From contig JAGBFR010000012.1 of NCBI GenBank assembly GCA_017936375.1, positions 19,186-83,185 on the forward strand: DNA of 64,000 bases, written 5' to 3'. Made by a program: the position numbers and the translations under genes. Below are positions 59,644 through 64,000 of the stretch, piece by piece (positions within the stretch are counted from its first letter, which is position 1; each line of letters starts with the position of its first letter). A model generated the notes under the pieces. It saw only the letters and a program-made list of their open reading frames with translations, was not told where the DNA came from and did no database searches. Origin of the DNA: Clostridia bacterium (GTDB lineage Bacteria > Bacillota > Clostridia > Christensenellales > Aristaeellaceae).

Positions 59644-60689
59644 CTGTCAGCCGCCTTTCTTTTCCGCTTCCCCGCAGGCAATAGCAGGAGCGGAACCGGC
59701 AGGGCGATCAGCGGCGCAGCATACATGGCGGCCTCATAGCCGATTCCCGAGAATAGACGCAGCCCCGCCATCAGCAGCGCAGCGAGGATCAAAAGCCCCG
59801 AGCGCCTGCGCTGCAGCCGGGGAAAAGCGAGAGAAAAGGCCTCCTCCGCCGCGCAGAGGAGGGCGCAGGCGCCCAGCGTCATGGCGGCAAACTGCGTCAG
59901 CAGCAGCGCCATGTGCCAGAGCGGCTTCTGCCCGCCGCCCACGGCGGACAGGCGCAGCCTCGCGCCCCATACGCTCTGCGTCCGCAGCGCCTCATACCCG
60001 CTGAAAAGCGCGGGGAGCAGGAGCAGACCCGCGCCGCACAGCGCGCCAAGCCCCGCGCGCAGCGCAAAAAAGCCCGGGCGCGGAAGCATGCCGGCGTCCT
60101 TTTCGCCGCCGGGGAGCAGGAGCATCAGCGCCGGGGCGGCGGCGGGCAGCATGCACAGCGCGCCGAGCGAGACGGGCCCGGCGCCCGTGCCCAGCAGCGG
60201 GAAGAGCCCGGAGACCGCGCCGCGCGGCAGCAGCGTCAGCATGCAAAGGAGAAGCCCCGCAGGCAGGAACAGCCGCAGGGCAAAGCAAAGGCGGCAGACG
60301 CCCTCCATCCGGGGGATGGCGGCGAGGAGAATAAACAGCAGCGTCAGCGCCGCGCAGTGGATCACCCGGGCATGGGAGAGCAGCGTCTGCGTGCAGAGGC
60401 TGACGCACGCGGCGAGCAGCAGCAGACAGGAGAACAGCATGACTGCGCACAATAGCAGCGCCCGGAGGCGCTCCATATTCCTGCCTGCCCCGAGGGACGC
60501 GCGGACGCCCCGCGCGCGCGCGGCGAGCAGCGCGGCAAGCATGACCGCGGGCAGCGCGCAGAGCCACGCCGCATTGAGCCCGAGCGGCACGGCAATCCCC
60601 GCGCCGAGGCAGAAGATCTGCGCGCCGCAGGCCACGGCCGCCGCGCAGGCCCGCGCGCGCCACGCGGCTAGGGCGCGCTGGTTATTCAT
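59640..60689 (-). CDS. GerB-type spore germination membrane protein
   Basis: 349 residues from the ATG at 60689, overlapping gerA-like by 8 bases (a TTG at 60701 is possible). Ten predicted helices, the APC-superfamily layout of GerAB/GerKB, which binds the germinant. The sequence is unusually rich in Ala/Leu/Arg and divergent. Assigned mainly from its helices, size and position between gerA and gerC. Confidence 0.75.
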   Translation of the reverse strand: MNNQRALAAWRARACAAAVACGAQIFCLGAGIAVPLGLNAAWLCALPAVMLAALLAARARGVRASLGAGRNMERLRALLLCAVMLFSCLLLLAACVSLCTQTLLSHARVIHCAALTLLFILLAAIPRMEGVCRLCFALRLFLPAGLLLCMLTLLPRGAVSGLFPLLGTGAGPVSLGALCMLPAAAPALMLLLPGGEKDAGMLPRPGFFALRAGLGALCGAGLLLLPALFSGYEALRTQSVWGARLRLSAVGGGQKPLWHMALLLTQFAAMTLGACALLCAAEEAFSLAFPRLQRRRSGLLILAALLMAGLRLFSGIGYEAAMYAAPLIALPVPLLLLPAGKRKRKAADR

Positions 60690-62148
60690 GTTTCTTGGCA
60701 AAGAAGGCCCTCGCTTTCTGATGCTGCATCGGCATGCGCAGCAGGATGTCCCGATTGCCCGGACGCTTGGGGGTGAGGGGCGCGGTCAGCGGCGAGCCGG
60801 CGGAATTCATCGCGCAGACGGCGCACAAGAGCGCCAGCAGACACAGCCCCATCGCGTAAAAACCGCCCAGCGCGCCGCAGGTCAGCAGGAAGAGCTGCGC
60901 GATCTTGAGCCCCACGCTCAGCGCGTAATTGGGCACGCAGAAGCCGCCGAGCCCGCTCGCCGCGACGACGATAAGCAGCAGCGGGCTGACGATGTCCGCG
61001 CTCACAGCGCTCTGGCCGAGGATCAGGCCGGAGACGATGCCCAGCGCATTGCCCAGCGCGCCGGGCGCGCGCAGCCCCGCCTCGGTGATCAGATCGAAGG
61101 CGAGGGTCATGAGCAGCGCCTCCAGATACACGGGGATCGGCACGCGCGAGCCCGTCTCATAGACGGAAGTGAGCAGCATCGGCGAGAGCAGCTCCGGGTG
61201 AAAGCGCAGAATCGAGAGATACGTTCCCGGCAGCAGCAGGTGAATCGTCACGCCGATGAGCCGGATGGCGCGAAGGAACGTGCCGACCTGCCAGCGCAGC
61301 GTCGCGTCGTCCGGGGTATGGAGCAGATGCCAGATCGTCGCGGGCGCGCCCAGCGCGTCGGGCGAGCCGTCCGTCAGGATGACAATCTGCCCCTCGGCGA
61401 GGAAGGAGGCGGCGCGGTCGGGCCGCTCCGTGCGCACACACTGGGGGATGAGCGCAAGGGGATGCTCCTCGACGAGGTGCTCCACGTCGCCCGTGGTCAG
61501 GGGAAAGTCATACGAGCAGGCGAGGATGCGCCGCCGCACGCGCGTGAGCATTTCCTCATCCGCCGTGCCGCGCAGGTAGAGCAGCGCGCAGCGCGTCTTC
61601 ATTGCGCCGCCGGCGGTCACAAATTCCGTCGTCAGCTCCTCCCGCTGGACGATGCGCCGCAGGAGGGTGATGTTGGTGCGGATGGATTCGGAAAAGCTCT
61701 CATGCGGGCCGAGGACGACCTTTTCCGCCTCCGGGCGGCCGATGGTGCGCTTTTCAAAGCCGCGAACGTCCATCACGCAGCCGACGGCGCAGCCCTCGCA
61801 CAGCAGCACAGCCTGCCCGCCCAGCGCGTCGGCGACGAGCTCGTCGATGTTTTCCTTCATCTTCATCGGGAGGACGGAGACGGCGCGCTCCATGAGAAAG
61901 GAGACGCGCTCGCAGGGCGGGATGCTTTCGCCCTCCTGCTCTGGAAGCTCCATGCAGGGTTTTAAGATGTTTTCATTGACCCTTTCCGCATTGACCATGC
62001 CGTCGATCGCCACGACGGCGGACTCAAACGCGCCCGAACGGAAGCGGCGGATGAGCACATCCGCATTGCGCGGTGCGCCGAGGCGTTCGCGCAGGATCTC
62101 CAGATTGCGCCCCAGCAGCGGGCAGAGCATGATGGCGTCGCCGCACAT
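60682..62148 (-). CDS. GerA-family spore germination protein
   Basis: 488 residues. Soluble N-terminal domain, then the membrane domain: TDGSPDALGAPATIWHLLHTPDD, RLIGVTIHLLLPGTYLSILR, FHPELLSPMLL, PVYLEALLMTLAFDLITEAG and GALGNALGIVSGLILGQSAV, all diagnostic of the GerA subunit. It indicates a sporulating lineage. GGAGG is 12 bases before the ATG at 62148. First gene of the operon. Confidence 0.94.
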   Translation of the reverse strand: MCGDAIMLCPLLGRNLEILRERLGAPRNADVLIRRFRSGAFESAVVAIDGMVNAERVNENILKPCMELPEQEGESIPPCERVSFLMERAVSVLPMKMKENIDELVADALGGQAVLLCEGCAVGCVMDVRGFEKRTIGRPEAEKVVLGPHESFSESIRTNITLLRRIVQREELTTEFVTAGGAMKTRCALLYLRGTADEEMLTRVRRRILACSYDFPLTTGDVEHLVEEHPLALIPQCVRTERPDRAASFLAEGQIVILTDGSPDALGAPATIWHLLHTPDDATLRWQVGTFLRAIRLIGVTIHLLLPGTYLSILRFHPELLSPMLLTSVYETGSRVPIPVYLEALLMTLAFDLITEAGLRAPGALGNALGIVSGLILGQSAVSADIVSPLLLIVVAASGLGGFCVPNYALSVGLKIAQLFLLTCGALGGFYAMGLCLLALLCAVCAMNSAGSPLTAPLTPKRPGNRDILLRMPMQHQKARAFFAKKHE

Positions 62149-62304
62149 GGCGCAGTGATCCCTCCTTGCATACCGGGTTTCCGGATGCTGTCTATGTCTC
62201 CATGATGTCCCGTTTCTTCCGGATTATGCGTCCGATATACATCTGACCACTTGGCAGATGTTGCTGACTTTCATGGATAAAATCGCGCAAATCTGGGCAA
62301 TATA

Positions 62305-62333
62305 TTGGCTTTTCATCAAAATCGTGTTATAAT
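62305..62333 (+). promoter_or_regulatory. Predicted promoter of kduI-kduD
   Basis: TTGGCT, 17-bp spacer, TATAAT. A small GCGGAC-AATCC-GTCCGC hairpin (62352-62368) lies in the leader, and may be an operator or mRNA stem. The 273-bp gap 62149-62421 otherwise holds nothing recognised. Confidence 0.6.
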
Positions 62334-62421
62334 TACCCTACCGGAAAAGGCGGACAATCCGTCCGCTTAATAGAATCGACTGACTTTTCGCATATGCCAT
62401 TCAAAGAGGAGGTTATTTCCC

Positions 62422-63258
62422 ATGCAACTGACCGTTCGTCAGCCGTCCGCCGCGCTGGACGCGAAGCACTATACCACCGACCGCCTCCGCAGCGAGTATC
62501 TCATCGAGACCGTCTTCGCCGCGGACGACGCCATCCTGACCTATTCCCACTTTGACCGCATCATCGCCGGCGGCGTTATGCCGGTGACGAAGGCTGTGGA
62601 GCTGGTGGGCTGCAAGGAGCTGTGCTCCGATACCTTCCTTGAGCGCCGCGAGATGGGCGTCATCAACATCGGCGGCAAGGGCACCATCACCGTCGACGGC
62701 GAGGTCTATACCCTCAAGCAGTATGACGGCCTGTACGTCGGCATGGGCGCCAAGACCGTCGTCATGGCGAGCGAGGATCCGGAGAACCCGGCCAAGTTCT
62801 ACATCAACACCTGCCCGGCGCACAAGACCTATCCGAACGTCCACATCGACATCGACAAGGCCAACAAGCGCCCGCTGGGCAGCGAGGAGACCTGCAACAA
62901 GCGCGTCATCAATCAGTACATCCATCCGGCCGTCATGCAGTCCTGCCAGCTGTGCATGGGCATGACCCAGCTCGCCCCGGGCAGCAACTGGAATTCCATG
63001 CCCTGCCATACGCACGAGCGCCGCATGGAGGTCTACTTCTACTTCGATCTGAAGGACAACAACGTGCTCTTCCACATGATGGGCGAGCCGACCGAGACCC
63101 GCCACATCGTCATGCACAATGAGCAGGCCGTCATCTCCCCGTCCTGGTCCATCCACACGGGCGTGGGCACCAGCAACTACACCTTCATCTGGGGCATGTG
63201 CGGCGAGAATCAGGAATTCGACGACATGGACAACATCAACCCGATCGATCTGCGCTAA
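62422..63258 (+). CDS. kduI: 5-dehydro-4-deoxy-D-glucuronate isomerase
   Basis: 278 residues, the family length. KduI converts 5-keto-4-deoxyuronate from pectin or glycosaminoglycan lyases to 2,5-diketo-3-deoxygluconate. SYLIET-type start [34 protein letters not shown], and zinc ligands in [16 protein letters not shown] plus [16 protein letters not shown] are diagnostic. AGAGGAGG precedes the ATG. Operon with kduD. Confidence 0.95.
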   Translation: MQLTVRQPSAALDAKHYTTDRLRSEYLIETVFAADDAILTYSHFDRIIAGGVMPVTKAVELVGCKELCSDTFLERREMGVINIGGKGTITVDGEVYTLKQYDGLYVGMGAKTVVMASEDPENPAKFYINTCPAHKTYPNVHIDIDKANKRPLGSEETCNKRVINQYIHPAVMQSCQLCMGMTQLAPGSNWNSMPCHTHERRMEVYFYFDLKDNNVLFHMMGEPTETRHIVMHNEQAVISPSWSIHTGVGTSNYTFIWGMCGENQEFDDMDNINPIDLR

Positions 63259-63341
63259 GCGGGCGAAGGGGTTCTGAAAGCTGCTGTTAACGCGCTGCGT
63301 TTTCACGTTCCAAATGTAATTTCTTCAAGGAGGTTTTTCCC

Positions 63342-64000
63342 ATGAACATGAACGATTTCCGTCTGGACGGCAAGGTTGCCCTGATCACCGGCGCTTCCTA
63401 CGGCATCGGCTTCGCCATTGCCAAGGCCATGGCCGCCGCCGGCGCCACCATCTGCTTCAACGATCTGAAGCAGGAGTTCGTCGATAAGGGCCTCGCCGCC
63501 TACGAAGCCGAGGGCATCAAGGCGCACGGCTATGTCTGCAACGTCTGCGACGAAGAGGGCGTTCAGGCGATGGTCAAGAGAATCGAAGAGGAAGTCGGCG
63601 TGATCGATATCCTCGTCAACAACGCCGGCATCATCAAGCGCATCCCGATGTGCGAGATGAGCGCTGCCGATTTCCGTCAGGTCATCGACGTCGACCTCAA
63701 CGCGCCGTTCATCTGCGCGAAGGCCGTCATCCCGTCCATGATCAAGAAGGGCCACGGCAAGATCATCAACATCTGCTCCATGATGTCCGAGCTCGGCCGC
63801 GAGACCGTCTCCGCCTACGCTGCTGCGAAGGGCGGCCTCAAGATGCTGACCCGCAACATCTGCTCCGAGTACGGCAAGTACAACATCCAGTGCAACGGCA
63901 TCGGCCCGGGCTACATCGCGACCCCGCAGACCGCGCCGCTGCGCGAGATCCAGCCGGACGGCAGCCGTCATCCGTTCGATCAGTTCATCATCGCCAAGAC
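63342..64000 (+). CDS. kduD: 2-dehydro-3-deoxy-D-gluconate 5-dehydrogenase (SDR), cut by window edge
   Basis: 219 codons visible. Classical SDR: TGASYGIG (cofactor loop), NNAGI, and SMMSELGRETVSAYAAAK with the Ser/Tyr/Lys triad, then GPGYIATP. Following kduI, it should be KduD, reducing 2,5-diketo-3-deoxygluconate to KDG; gluconate 5-dehydrogenase is a close alternative. AAGGAGG is 8 bases before the ATG. The 3' end lies beyond the window. Confidence 0.85.
   Translation, partial: MNMNDFRLDGKVALITGASYGIGFAIAKAMAAAGATICFNDLKQEFVDKGLAAYEAEGIKAHGYVCNVCDEEGVQAMVKRIEEEVGVIDILVNNAGIIKRIPMCEMSAADFRQVIDVDLNAPFICAKAVIPSMIKKGHGKIINICSMMSELGRETVSAYAAAKGGLKMLTRNICSEYGKYNIQCNGIGPGYIATPQTAPLREIQPDGSRHPFDQFIIAK

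Noticed and set aside
59881-61965. Very long plus-strand open frame over the ger operon
   Set aside because: Rich in Arg/Ala/Gln with no conserved motifs; the minus strand encodes recognisable GerA and GerC subunits.
1-64000. tRNA or rRNA genes
   Set aside because: No T-loop GGTTCGAATCC-type signatures or rRNA segments were seen by eye; a tRNAscan run would be decisive.

Overview
The window is a GC-rich (about 60% by eye) stretch of a bacterial chromosome, most likely from an anaerobic, potentially spore-forming gut-type Clostridia (Bacillota). The evidence is strong GGAGG-type ribosome sites, a gerA-family germination operon, indolepyruvate:ferredoxin oxidoreductase, a pyridine-nucleotide-independent-looking thioredoxin reductase, dispersed GGGAGGGAGCTGGC-type palindromic repeats, and plant-cell-wall sugar enzymes. 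I cannot name a genus. No rRNA, tRNA, CRISPR array, prophage or transposase is visible.

Layout. 1-10.8 kb: carbohydrate island (SGNH esterase-like lipoprotein, NAD-dependent epimerase, parallel beta-helix protein, SGNH hydrolase, GH43, FMN alpha-hydroxyacid oxidase-like protein, sugar isomerase-like TIM barrel) with the NAD-salvage pair nadE-pncB inside it. 11-18.5 kb (minus): ACT protein, phenylacetate-CoA ligase, iorB, iorA, sodium:solute symporter and an AMP-dependent acyl-CoA ligase, divergent from an amidohydrolase at 18.6 kb. 19.6-22 kb: GH51 arabinofuranosidase and a small unassigned protein. 22-23.5 kb: a compact tatB-tatA-tatC operon with a hairpin between tatA and tatC. 23.7-35 kb: an orphan HTH protein, a translationally coupled TRIC/HD/WYL-like/GT-C operon, three tandem M42 aminopeptidases, CvpA and DUF5711. 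35-38 kb: recF-dnaN flanked on both sides by DnaA-box-like clusters, with no dnaA next to them. 38-43 kb: FCD-type GntR regulator, trmO, two metallo-beta-lactamase-fold enzymes (one RNase Z) and a NadD-NADAR fusion. 43-55.5 kb (minus): three large GT-C/DUF6020 membrane proteins, RluD-like synthase, HAD, GNAT, RsmF-like methyltransferase, thioredoxin-reductase-like protein, YhcH, DUF3842 and an anchored SGNH-like protein. 55.7-57.8 kb: deoD, ybaK, dppA-like. 58.4-62.2 kb: gerA-gerB-gerC type operon. 62.4 kb to the end: kduI-kduD.

How it fits together. GH51, GH43, the esterases, the beta-helix protein and kduI/kduD point to use of arabinan/pectin-derived oligosaccharides; all but the first lipoprotein appear cytoplasmic, so uptake genes should lie elsewhere. 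IorAB with PaaK suggests ferredoxin-linked oxidation of aryl-pyruvates and CoA activation of aryl acids. pncB, nadE and the NadD-NADAR fusion together could give the complete nicotinate-to-NAD route. The most unusual items are the NadD-NADAR fusion, the thioredoxin reductase lacking NADPH motifs, and the origin-like recF-dnaN locus without dnaA.
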